DNA from: Siniperca chuatsi
Lineage: Eukaryota > Chordata > Actinopteri > Centrarchiformes > Sinipercidae
Assembly: GCF_020085105.1 (NCBI RefSeq)
Contig: NC_058053.1
Coordinates: 20,549,388 to 20,613,387 of the forward strand
DNA: 64,000 nucleotides
Direction: 5' to 3'
Positions 41,701-54,406 of this stretch are shown here, piece by piece. Under the pieces are notes generated by a model. It was given only the letters and a program-made list of their open reading frames with translations. It searched no databases and was not told the DNA's origin. The translations under genes and the position numbers were made by a program. The stretch's first letter is position 1, and the number at the start of each line of letters is the position of its first letter.

Positions 41701-44700
41701 CATTTTGTTTTGCAAAACAGGCTCAGAAGGCTCCTGCTGCAAATTATCCCAGCCCCCCCTTCATCCACAGCCAGAGAGCCTTTCCATGACTTAAGAAATA
41801 ATAAAATCATAAATCGGCTTAAATTTTCACTGTTGCATGCAAATGTCAGTGAGTATATTAGCCATTTTGTTACATCCATGATCATTTAGTGCTTTTCTCA
41901 ACTGAAGATAATACACCACAACATTTTTCACAAGAGTGCATCCTCAACATTCAGCCCCCAGGGCACCGCTACATAGAAACAGAATCAATCTTGGGGAACT
42001 TCCAGGCTTTGTAAGGGAGCCAAATTGGCAGACTACGTCCATTATATCAGTTCAGCAAAGCCCTGGCTAGCATCTGGCCACACTGGACGTTTTATAGCCC
42101 ATCTCTAACTATTAATCATTGGCCGCGACATCACAAACTCTCAAGAGGGTGGCTAGATGCTCTGTTACAGGGAACAACACTGAAAATGCCAAGGCATGTA
42201 GACACAATGGTCCCAATACCCACTGACAGTAGCCCTCCTTAAAATGACAGAGTGCATTCAAGCCAGACGGACAGAGTGGTGTCAGGGAAGCGCTGTGACA
42301 GGCGAGGGGACCCCTCTGAAAATGCCACTGTGCCCTAGTGGTCTACAGTGTTGTAGTGCACTGGTAGTATCTGTTCTGAGGTTGCGTCATGTAATATGAT
42401 CTAGATGAAGCGGACAGGGTGGGTCCGTCTCTGGGATGTAGATGGGGTGTCAGACAAGCTGCTCCTCTAATAAGGGCTGCCATTCTAATGATCACTCAGT
42501 CAGCCTAACCTCTGACCCCTACTGTTATAAGAAACAGGGAGGGGCAGGCTGGGATGGTGGGAAGGACTGCGAGTTCAAATGTGCAGTATTTACATCAATT
42601 AGACAGGCAAGATGGAGGTGCCCATCAGAGCCCATTAGGATTGTTGTGGTTGGGGGGGAGTGGGGGGGAGGGACAGTAAGGGCCTTACAGAGGCCCAGCG
42701 GACACATCACAGGACTGCCCTTGATCACATCTTGTCACATTGATGAGAACTCTGTCAAAGCCACTCTTACAGATATATGATATGACTGTGACTCTGTGTG
42801 TCTGTGTGTACTTCAAGCTGCCATGCCCGCTTCCAGTCTGTAAATACCACAAAATATAATAAAACAAGTTAGCTGCAGTATAGTATTTACCTCCCAACAT
42901 TTCTAGGTTTTCTCAACCATACATCCAAGATCATAAAATCAAAAGGCCCTGTTCTTCCACTCCCAGTAATTCAATTTCAGGGTGACCATCACACGTCTTC
43001 CCACTGCTGCTCCATTTAATGTCTCAGGACATTTCATTTTAGCAGTTTTGATAAGCCCTGTGTTTCTTTATGTTGTTGTCGAGGTGGCTGTTGGTGCTTA
43101 TCAGATGCAAAATAGCACACCTGCTGTTCCAAAACACCCTCAGTGGGTTCAAATTAGTGCTCCCCTGCTTCTTGTTTTTCTGTTGAATATGCTGCTGCAA
43201 CAAAAGGATGACAATGTTTTTTTTTTTTATAACTAGTTTGCTAAATTTAGTGTTAGAGATTTTTGAGTGGTTTTGACTGTGAACAATCAGACATGATTCT
43301 CCTGAATCCATTGATTACAATGATCAAAACTGATCAATCCCAATGATCAGTGGGATTAATGAAACACAATAAAGTAGCCTTCCTGGGACTTGATTTCATT
43401 ATATCATTGTGATGGAGCATCCAGGCAGGTAAAAGGTGTACAGTGAAAACCCAGAGAACAAGGACAGGACTTCATAAGGCTGTAGTATCCCATCTTTTAT
43501 TAATGTCACTCCCTAGGACAGCAGGTTTTTGTCAGTCAGAATGGATAATGAAGATGTTGGCGGGGCTGGTGAATCCATCCCTTTAATACTCACATATTTT
43601 ATGATAATGAAAGGTATTCAAAGAATGATTATGATAAAAGTGGGCTCCCCCACTGATGTGCCAGCACAGCTGTGCAGCTAGACAGTCAGCTGCAGGCACC
43701 CAATGAAAGGATCACACAGAAAGTAAAGAAAGGATCCATAAGTAGATAAAGCAAATAGCTGATGGTTTTGTAGCCAACCGTACATCAGCAGCACTGCATG
43801 TTACACTGCATGATAAAAAAATATGAGGGAAAAGCTTTCAGTTTTGATTGTTACTATCTAAACCATTTGATCATATTCTGTCTGCATTCGTGCCATAGCA
43901 TGAAGCCCTTTCACCATACTGACCTTTACATGAGCCTTGTTGAAACAGGCTTCATCTTTATCTAAACAATACTTTGAGTGTGCTGTGTATATAGGCTATT
44001 TATTGTGGTTTCAGATATATCTACCACTGACTCTTTACATCAAAGCAGCAAAAATAAAAACAAAGTTGAATAACAAGGAAATTTCATCATGTAATATTAG
44101 TTGCATATTTAGGTCATATACGGAGGACGCCAATGGTCGTGTGTGCTGTGGAACCCCCTGATGTGCATATCAGTAACATCTTCCAAGCATCAAAGCATCA
44201 ACTGGTGTATTGTACTGTATGTGCAAACAAACTTAGCGGCCCCTAAAGCAAAGCCATACCAGCCCGCCAGAGCTTCAAAAGTTCCCTGCAAGCTGTAGGA
44301 AGCAGGTGAAAAAATAGAAGTGTGTTGAACTTTGACCTCGGGTGCACACTTGTTGACTGATGTTTCACACTGGGGTCGCCTTTTCACTCAGCAGCGTTCT
44401 TCAAAAGGAGCAGGGTATGTATGTGTGTGCGTGCATGCATAGTCCCCGGGGAGATCATCCCTATCTCCCTTTGAAGGCTCTGTGCTATTGAGCTGTTTTC
44501 ATACAGCACTGGCCATGGGTTTCCTGTCTCAGCTGACCCCTTGTCTCCTCGTGGACACTTCAGAAAAACTTCCCAGCACAAACACCTTTCTCCCATTAAC
44601 TACAGAGGCTTCAGGAGGAACGGGGAGGCAAAGGGGGTTTTGAACCTCAGAGTGTCATCCCACTCAGGAACAAAAGAGCAGGGCATTAAAAAACAAACAT

Positions 44701-45283
44701 GATAACCACATTAGCCCACGAGTGGTCAGCAGGAACAAGCTGATACCTCTCACGGACAGTCAGCGTGCTGTGTTTTTCCTGCTTGAATAAAGACTACGTT
44801 GTGGCCGTATGCAGACTAGCAATCTTGGTCCAAGCTATAGTAGCTTTTGAGTACAGAAACATTCAGAACTCCTGAAAAAGGGCCAAATCAAAGAAATTTT
44901 ACAACAGATTCTCTGGATCCACACATGCATGGTGCTCTGTCCAGCTGACACAACACAGGGTCAGAGATGAAAAGAGGATGGGGTTCACCATGGATCAGTT
45001 CCACATGGCCTTCAAATGAAGCAGCAAAACAGCACAGTACAGACGACCATGTAACCAGCACAGGCATCCAGCACACCTGCCCTCGACACATCTCACACCC
45101 ATGAAATCAAATTAGATACTTGGTACACAAGCTGTCTCATACATGAAAAAGTCACTAATAATAGTTAAAGCTAAAAATTGGCAACTTGCAACTGTACAAC
45201 ATACACTTTTTCCTTTTGTTTTCCCTTTTAAGAGTTTTTCCCCCCAAAGAACAAAACTAGAGCCTGATACACAGATCATGGTC

Positions 45284-45289
45284 TTTATT
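45284..45289 (-). terminator. tmtc4: tmtc4 polyadenylation signal AATAAA
   Basis: The plus strand reads TTTATT, giving canonical AATAAA about 100 nt after the tmtc4 stop. A GU/G-rich stretch follows on the transcript strand (about 45235-45255), as expected downstream of a cleavage site. This predicts a short 3' UTR of roughly 120-135 nt ending near 45255-45270. Confidence 0.75.
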
Positions 45290-45388
45290 TCCAAATGGTA
45301 CAAAGCCAGAATTAGCGAGATAAAACAATACCAAGTGGAACAATGGAAAAATTAGTTTTACGGCAGGCAGGGGTCCTAGTAGTACCCC

Positions 45389-47201
45389 TCAGGGTGTGTG
45401 GCGTTTAAGCTGGTCCAGTTTGCGTCGCAGCATGTTATAGTTGTCTTTGGTCCCAGGAGCCTCAGGGTCCAACTTTAGAGACAGTTCATAGTGTTTTTTT
45501 GCCAGCTCCAGCTTTCCCCAGCGATGATACAGCACAGCTGAGGAAAAACATAAACGCTATTCAAGCTGAGAAGCAGCGACCATTCTAATACTATTCGTTT
45601 AGTGCATTCAATACAGGTCATGTAGCCTGCCCAGAATTGCTTCTACTAGCATGCACAATTATTCTTTAAGGTTTTTGAGTGCCTAGAATCTCTTATCAAC
45701 TCTGTAAAATATGTGATATAACCAAAGTTGCAGTAGCTTACCTAAATTGCCATGGCAACTAGCAGCATTTGGGTTGATCCGAAGAGCGTGAAGGAAGAAG
45801 CCCTCTGACTCCTGAGGACAAAAATAAATAAATAAATAAATAAACTGGGTTGTCTTTACTATGTAGAGAAATGTACCACTCCTGACTTATAGCAGACATG
45901 GAGGACTCTGAAAGGAATAAAATCATCAACATGCATGAAAAATAATATTCTGAGTTGAAATGTTTATACTACACTAGCTGACCTTGTATTTCTGTAATTT
46001 CCCCAGGACGTTAGCCAATGAAAACATGATAGTGTGGTCGTTAGGGAGGAGCTTCAGAGCCTCTCGGCCGATCAGCTCTGCTTGACCCAAGTTACCTCGA
46101 AGACAAAACAGACAAGTAGACATTCATTTTTAGTGATACACACACCACACATACAGCTCGACAGATACATGCTCATATGTATTTTTAGTGTAATCTACAC
46201 AATATGGTAGCCAACATATATGCTACTAAAACTGTGTGTTACCATTCCTACACAGTTAACAACACAAATCCAGAGATACAACTGTAATAACAGCTGGTAA
46301 AGAGAGGATCTGACTGCTGGCTTTATTTGTCAGCAGTGTCTAAAGCAGAGTTTTTCCCTCTCCACACATGGAGGAGCGGTTTAGTCTCCTAATTAAGGTT
46401 GAACACAAGGCCCACTGGGTTATTGATCTCTGTCACAGACCCGTCTGATGTCTGGCCAGAAAAGGAGAAAGAGAGACAGACAGACAGTCAGTCAGAGAGA
46501 CAGACAGAGAGACAATGACCGCCATGTCCTGAGTCATGGCCTGTGCCCTTCAGACACAGCTTGCCAACATGTGACTACATGTGTGACTGAGCGCATCTGC
46601 CTGAATCTACACTGATTCTGCCTTTTGTTTGTGTGTGATCAAAACAAGGGGGGGGGACATCAAAGAGAAAAGAATATTCCCAATTCCTTGCTATTTGAAA
46701 ATGACACCTATTGTTCTTCTTTTCTCTCTTTTTTTGTTTGGTGGGGAGCTGGGGAGAGGGGTAGAATTATTTCTGTCAGATTTGGGGAACAAATGCGGTG
46801 GGGGGACTCTGAGGGGGCGCTGTTCTGGCTGTGCTTGCCCATGTTTGATCAGGAACATACTGGGCCCTGATTGGACAGTTCCAGTGCCCTCCTGGGAGAC
46901 TCCGCCCCCACGGGAGCAGCTTCTGACAAAACGGCTCGAGCGTTTGGAAATCAGAGCATTCTCCACACGGCAGGGAAGAGTGCCTTCAAAACTCACAACA
47001 CAAAGCTTTAATACATAAATTTCAAGCATTACTGATTCCTGCTCTTCCGGTCTAATCTTGTTGGCCATTTAGATTTCCTGCCTTTCCAAAATAACAACGT
47101 TGTGTTTCTTGGCTGTTAATGCTGGAAAAAGCTGCACCCAGAACAGAGAGTTCTTTGAAAATAAAGTGATAAATTAACATAGATTCACAAATGGGTAAAG
47201 C

Positions 47202-47242
<41 letters not shown>

Positions 47243-48211
47243 TTTATTTTTATTACTACTACTACATGTCATTACATATTTTATTTATATGGCATTACAC
47301 AAATTACAATATTTCTGACAAACCTTTATCCAGCATGAAAAAAAAAAAGGTTGTTGTCTAGTGTTTTCTCTGTGTATTACAGATTTCAAATCTCATTTTT
47401 TGAGCAGTCTTAACATTCTCTAAACTGTAAGTGCAATTCTCACAACTGTTTCATGGGACCCCACAACTCTATTGCATGTCTGAAAAAGTTACTTACTCAC
47501 CCAAAATATTTCATTCATGCTTCAAAGCTTAGTTATTGTGTCAGTAAATTGGCCAAAGCCACCAAAATGAAAAGTTGTTAGTTTTGTCATTGTGTGAGCC
47601 ATACTGGTCAAAATGTTTAGATGTTTTTTCACCATGACAGTCAACCCTGGACATGTTTCTCATATACAAATCTCTATTTTGTTCTACTTTTTTGTTGCCA
47701 CTGACTGCTTACTGTACTATACAAACATGTCACTTTTGTCTAGCTGAATGCTATTGTGTATCACACTGAGATTTTTAGATTCAGAACAGTAGGTAATAGT
47801 TTACTGGGAAAAGTCAATACTGTGCAATACTGCAGTACACAGAAAAAGGATATGCACATTTGTATGTATACAGTACATTTATTTGTGTAGCAATGTGTTA
47901 CATGTACTGTAAACAGAAAATTCTGATCTTTCAAAAAATTGATCTTTCATGTAAAGTCAGATACTGTCACCTGGCAGGTAATTTGTCAATTTAGCAGACA
48001 TCACAAATATTCCATGTCATAGATATTTATGAAATATACATGTGTGTCTGACAGATTTTGATAATTGAATGGATCATTTTGCATGTGATGACTCAAACAA
48101 TGAAAGAATGTTCACAAGAAGTTGTGAAGAGTATGACAATTTCACTGAGAATCAACTCATCACTTTTAATCAGCAAGCCATGTGCAAGAAAATTGTAAAA
48201 TCTGCGTGTCC

Positions 48212-48297
<86 letters not shown>

Positions 48298-51200
48298 TGC
48301 GCATGTTGTTGATACCAGTGTTGTCCAGCAGAATGACCATGTTGTTCCAAGCCAGACTGTGGTCAGGTTTTAGCACAGTTGCGTTCCTCCACGCGTTCAG
48401 GGCATCTACATGTCTGTTCTGGTCAGCATACTGTCATGACAAGAGGGAAATAGTGTTACACTCGTTTTCCCATTTTTAATTTGGTTTAAATTTTAGGATC
48501 CAGGTTGTAGAGGAGTACCATCCAAAACTAACTATAACTTATATCTGTTTGTTAAAGCATACTGCCTCTCTGTTTTTTAAAAGCAGCACCTGCTAAATAG
48601 TGTTTACATCTTAGAGTCTCACCAAGCGCCCTAGGTTGTAGTAGCAGTCTGGGTATTTTTTCCGGAAGCGGATGGCATTCCAATAGCTCTGCTCTGCTTC
48701 CTCAAACTTCTGCAGGCTGTTCTGAACTATACCCAGATTCATCCAAGCTGCAGCAAAGTCAGACCTGCACAGACAAAAAAAGTACAAAGCTATCAGTAGG
48801 GAGCTTTTTCAAGATGTTGTGTGTTGGGATCAGTGAAATGAAAGGGTCGTCGGTGTGTAATGATTGGTGTATGTGTTGGGCGACGTACTGAATAGAAACA
48901 GCTTTAGACAACAGCTTTTCTGCCTCGATCAGTTCATTCCTCTCCTTCAGGATATTCCCCAGGTTGTTCATAGCATGGACATAAGTAGGATGTAGTCTGA
49001 AAGTCACAGAAAACTGCAGTTAACAAGACTCAGCCCTCTCGCACGTATACTACCATAATTTAACAAGCAAGTAGCTGATTGGATTACAAATAAAATACAT
49101 ACCTGACTGCCTCTCTGTAATATCTGATAGCAGCGGTAGTGTTCCCTCTGTCAGCCAGGTTCTTACCTACATTATAATGGACCTGAGGAACCAGTCATCA
49201 ACACAAAAGGCATCAGAGTGTGACTTCAATTGCTTGGCTGCAATTTATTTCCACGTGTGGACTAACAATTTATTGATGCATGCTGTAAAGAGACAGGCAA
49301 ACACACAAAACACAGATATTTACCTTGGCATTGAGCGGACAGACAGACAGGGCACTGGCAAAGAGGCTTTGCTCTGACCGCCACTGGTGACTGCGGAGAG
49401 CACAGCGAGCTACATACACACACAAAAGCGCAAGCACCGACACACACAGTAGCTTCTGGAATGGGGAAGGAAAAAAACAGAAAAAGGAAAAAGAAGACTT
49501 TTAACAACCATGTACTGTAAGTCATTATAACCCTTAAGCTTAATAAATACATTATCTGTGACTCAAGAGTTATTGGCCTGCAAATATATCTATGTAACAT
49601 GTGGACAACACATGCAGTTATCATCCCTTTTTAGGTGAGTCATTAGTCATTTCTCATGTCTGTCCCTGCTCTGCATCACTGAGTTAGTGAATCATCAAAG
49701 CTGCAAAAACAGGTGGTTAAATAAAATAGTTTAAAACCAGCACAGTGTAACCTGGTGGCTTATAGAAATAGAAAGGTCACTGGGTTGAATCTTTGCTGGA
49801 AACTGAGGGTTCAAAAGGGTGTGATATACTCTACTTTTTTGTGATCTTTTTGGTATGATTTAGCCCTACCCTGTATTTGGACCAGCAGCAGCAGTGTCCC
49901 AGGGAGTAGGCCAACAGTAGGCAGTAGCCAGCTGAAGACAGGTAGAGCACTCTCTCAGCAATGACGAAGCCCACCCTGAAGAAAATGTTACAGGCCGGCA
50001 GAAAAGGGACCACCAGCAGCACCAGACCCAAGGTCAGTGTCCTGGCAGGGAGAGAAAGAGGCCACAGAATGCCAAAGGATTATATACATGTACATGACAC
50101 TCAAAAACGGAAGTCTGGCACTGTATGGTGAAGAAATTTAGGCTAAGAAATGTAGGCTCAATAAACCACTGCAAAATCCATCCTAAATACAGTAAATGTT
50201 GCCTGTGAAATACACAGTCTCTCTCTCTAAACCAACACAGAATTTTAAAATTCAATCGGGACGTGGTGCTCTGGTCACACCGCAGTGGATATGACACAAT
50301 TTTCATAAGTGTAAGTCGAGAGAGGCCAACTTCATCTACAGCGAGTGTGAGATGGCTGTGCTCGCTTACCTCCTTCTCTGGCTGTCCTGCGAGCATAAGG
50401 CTTGGCTTATCAAGCCTATCAGGATGCACCAGAGCAGCAGCAGCCACACCATCCTCCAATCAGTGGCTGACTTAATGAGAGGCACACAGCCCATGGACCA
50501 ATCAAAACACAACCACCAGGGACACAGCAGCAGCCAGGCATTCAGAGAGTAGTAGTAATTATAGTTCACTATCTGCCAATCAAAGAGGAACAGGGGGGGT
50601 GCAGAATGGGAGAGAGTAAGGAAAGATGAAGGAAGAGAAGCATTTCAAATTCAGAATCAAAGTCAATCACTGTGTTTGAAAATGATTAAGATTACTTGGG
50701 GAAAAACTATGACCACATGAAATATGCTTCATTAGAGTCAATTCATCAATGCATAGATCCTAACATATATTTTTAATGTTTCAAGAAAACAGAAATCATT
50801 TCAGGATGTAATTGTGTCTAGCTTTAGTGTGGGATTAGCATCTCATATTAAATAACCCCCACAAAAAAATCTTACTCACTCTAAGAAATATACTCTCTGC
50901 AAAAGAGGCAGGGTTGTCTACTTCTGTGAATGCCGGTGGCCCTGTTCCCATGATCCTCCAGCGCGCATAGAGCATTGAGAGTCCTCCAAGAACCATGAGA
51001 GTCAATCGTGTAAGCAATCCCGTGCGCAATATCTCACTTACCTGTCAGAAAAATATTACCACTTGTCACTGACAAATGAAAATTCACATTTGTTAGTTAC
51101 TTGCAAGCACTGTTTCATGAGAACAATGAACTAAAATTCATATTGCTTTACATATACAATGTATGTGATGTGACATTAATCATACAAGGGAGTGCATAAT

Positions 51201-54200
51201 TTATGACAGAAAAGGAGGGGAGGGTATATAAACTGTAACTCACATCGAGTGGATTCTTCCTAAGGAGTAGCCTCTGGCTGAGTTCATACACATTAACATT
51301 ACAGATCAGGAGGACATCAAAGGCTGCATTCACACCCTGAAGGAAAATACATAGTGAAGGAAGGAGAAATGGCATTTAAAATGTATATAGGTCAGCAACA
51401 AAATGGATCTTTAGCGCCTATCATACATTTGAAAAACAAGAGACGTTCAGGTTTTTCAAGTAAGCAAGAACAAGAAGAGATCACATCAATTGGTATGTCT
51501 TCATAAAGTGTTAACATATGAGTATTTATTGTGTATCACTGATGAGGTCTCTCTTTTAACACTGTTCTTACTGAATGTGATGAAAACATCAACTCGCAAC
51601 AAAATGGTTTTACAAAAAAGACTTTGTACCAAGACTGTGATGCCTTGTTCTTTACAGAGCATCGCTGCAGCACACAGCAAGAGGCTGACCACAACCCACT
51701 GGACAGAAAACCTGTCATCTCTGTCACTCCCTGGGAACACAAAGCCAAGACCAAGCCAGTTATGGACAGTTAAGCATTAAAATGTAGGTGCTCAAACAGA
51801 TGCAGTTCAAAACAAGCTGCTCCAGAACGTTGCTGGCACTATATTTAATCTGCACATAAGGAGTAAGAATAATACTCATGTTAGATACGTACCTATGTTG
51901 AAAGCTTTGCAGTAGGTGAGGAAAGACAGCTGGAAGAACAGAGCGCACAAAAGATCTGCTCGACCCACTATACCAGCCACCTTATTGAGAGGGAAAAGGG
52001 AGAGAAAGAGCAAGAGAATGAAAGATGTGATATGCAAGGCAGAAAGAATTACTACAGTATACATTAAGAAAAAGCATTATCATGTGTATCCTTTCATAAA
52101 TTATTGCATTTTGTATTACACCCTTCCATATTACATTCTGTTCTGCATGGTGCATCCAGTTACGAAGGAGACTTATTAACAGAGGTAGGAAAAATCTCTC
52201 ATTATCAGTTTGTTGGTGTGTGTCTTACAGCATATACAATGTGTGGGTACAGTATGGTTGGCATCCCGGGGTTGCCTGCTTTAATACATACAGCAGACCT
52301 AAGCCAATAGTCTGCCTGCCAACCACCCCCTCAGGTCTAACCCAGTCCTTGACCTGCATGATTAAAAGAGAATGGAAAGGGGGAATTGCTGCCTTCTAGC
52401 CAGGCTTTACAGCATACATAGATATCCTGGCTGGTCAATAAACATCCCAACACAGCTAATAGTCTGGCCGTGCTACCACACGCACCTTGGCCCTGCACTC
52501 ACAGCTGAGACGGGGCTTTTGTTCTTGGCATGGAACCACTGCATGCTTAGCATTCAAACCGCTGGACTAGTATGTCAAGATGCCTTGATGCGCTGTAGGG
52601 AATCCATGTTGTTAATAAAAGTTTATTTGAAGCCCAAAATCACAACCAGTACAATGTCTCAAGGGGCTGTACAGGCCCACAACAGCAACTGTTCCTGATC
52701 CAGCCCAAGTTCAAAGCAAGAACAGGATAACTGGGCACAACTGGAAAAAAAGCAGATCTAAATATGTAAATGACATCATATGTCATGAGTTAAACACTGT
52801 GAGTATTAATTATATTTCAACAAATAATTTTGCCGTACCAAGAGTTGGATGAAAATTGTCAGAGTAATTAGTTTTTCTTCATTGTTCAGATGCATTGCAG
52901 TCAACTGTGGTCTAAGACTACAAATGCAGGGATCACAACTTCAAATGCATTCACTAAATAATTTTCTGTTCTCTTCTTACTTTTCACAAAAATATCACAT
53001 AAGCTGGTATCACTGGTAATAGGTACTGAGTGCATACTGCACCTAAAACTTGTGCTTATAATATGCTTAAGTGTTTTACCAAAGAAGACAAATTTGTTTC
53101 TGCTGTGTTGTCTCATTCAGTGTGTGAATATGCAAAGGTACAAAACGTTTGATTTCATAATCTGTATGAAGTTACATGTAAACACTTCAGGTTGGTCACT
53201 TACTGTGTCAAAAAAATGGAAGCAGTGAGAGTAGGAAATGCAACTCTGAGAAAAAGGAATGTGTGAGCAGATGGAGGAAAAATCTATTGAGGGGCAGCAC
53301 TTTTGTTACAGTGTCATATTTGACAATGTGAGGTTTTGTCTTACTGTACTACATGGAAAGGAAGGGTTTCAATACAGCTTCCCAGCCCATCTAAAACTAT
53401 CCAAGTTCTATCTTCCACCATACTTGTCATTACACAATGAAGGGATTCATTTTCAGCAAGGTCACACTCAATGCAGTCAGGCCAAGTTTAGATTTGTCAC
53501 TTTTTTATCCAAAGGTTTCTGTTATCACCACTAAAAATTGCTGGTGTGAACTTATGATCTGATGTACTGTGTTTAAAAAAGAAGGTTGTTTTTATTTTTG
53601 CAGTATTTGGTGATTAGTGTTCTCTTGCAGCATTTTCTTTTTAGACACCATTATGTAATTTTATTAGTTGTTTGAAAAGTTTTGAGAACACAACACAATT
53701 TGGAGCATGCATTTGCTGTTGTGCAAACCGCAAAACAGTTTTGGTGTTTGTGCACTCTCAAATCTGGAATAATGTGAATCAGTATGTACCACACAAATAA
53801 CTATCATAGTCCCCAGCTCTGTGTATGGTTAATACACTGTTCAGCACTTATAGGATATATACAGTATGTTATGCTTTACTGACATTAATGTTTATTGTCA
53901 GCATTGCATCTACTGTTCTGTGTACTAACAATATAGTGCATCTGACTGCACTGCTTGCTTTATTTAATGCTACTATGAAAGCCAAGCATGTAAGAATTCC
54001 AATGTACTTAATAGAAATTAAAAATAAAACACTTTTGAACTTGAACTCTACTTACACTTTCTGTGTGAACTGGGTGTGCAGCAAAGAAGAGGGCAGCAAG
54101 CAGAGAGGTCTTGGGAGCGTGGTTCAGCGTCCTACCCTTTTCATCATAGGCCAGTCCACCAATCAGTATAGCAAACACGTCAATCATAAGGGCAGATATG

Positions 54201-54341
54201 ACAGCATGGAGGATGATGTTCAGCACGTGGAAGCCAACAGGGTGCAAGCCTCCCGCCAAGAGGTAGTTCAGCCTGCAATAGGGGGAACAAGAGGGGGAAA
54301 ATAACTAATGCTAAACATATGGCAGATGTAGGAAAGTACAG

Positions 54342-54406
<65 letters not shown>

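Larger units (their letters stand above)
31289..45254. other. Non-coding region, no gene seen
   Basis: Largely AT-rich with microsatellites (33.1 kb, 38.7 kb). G-rich DNA at 42,651-42,672 (two runs of seven G and one of three) could form a quadruplex. TTCAATAAAGTATTTCTGATTCTGATG near 36,460 and AATAAATGAGATTCTGATCC near 39,265 resemble worn LINE 3' tails. No exon of tmtc4 or another gene was recognised. Confidence 0.6.

Noticed and set aside
46625..47068. Overlapping 129- and 125-codon frames on both strands
   Set aside because: Within tmtc4 intron 14, G-rich low-complexity DNA with no domain on either strand.
49741..49820. tRNA-like stretch (GGTTGAATC) in tmtc4 intron 9
   Set aside because: A single B-box-like match without a matching A box or cloverleaf; at best a very worn SINE.
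50034..50459. 141-codon minus-strand open frame
   Set aside because: Reads across a tmtc4 intron and part of exon 8 in the wrong frame.
53825..54304. 159-codon plus-strand open frame
   Set aside because: It is the antisense shadow of tmtc4 exon 3 (54056-54272) plus flanking intron.
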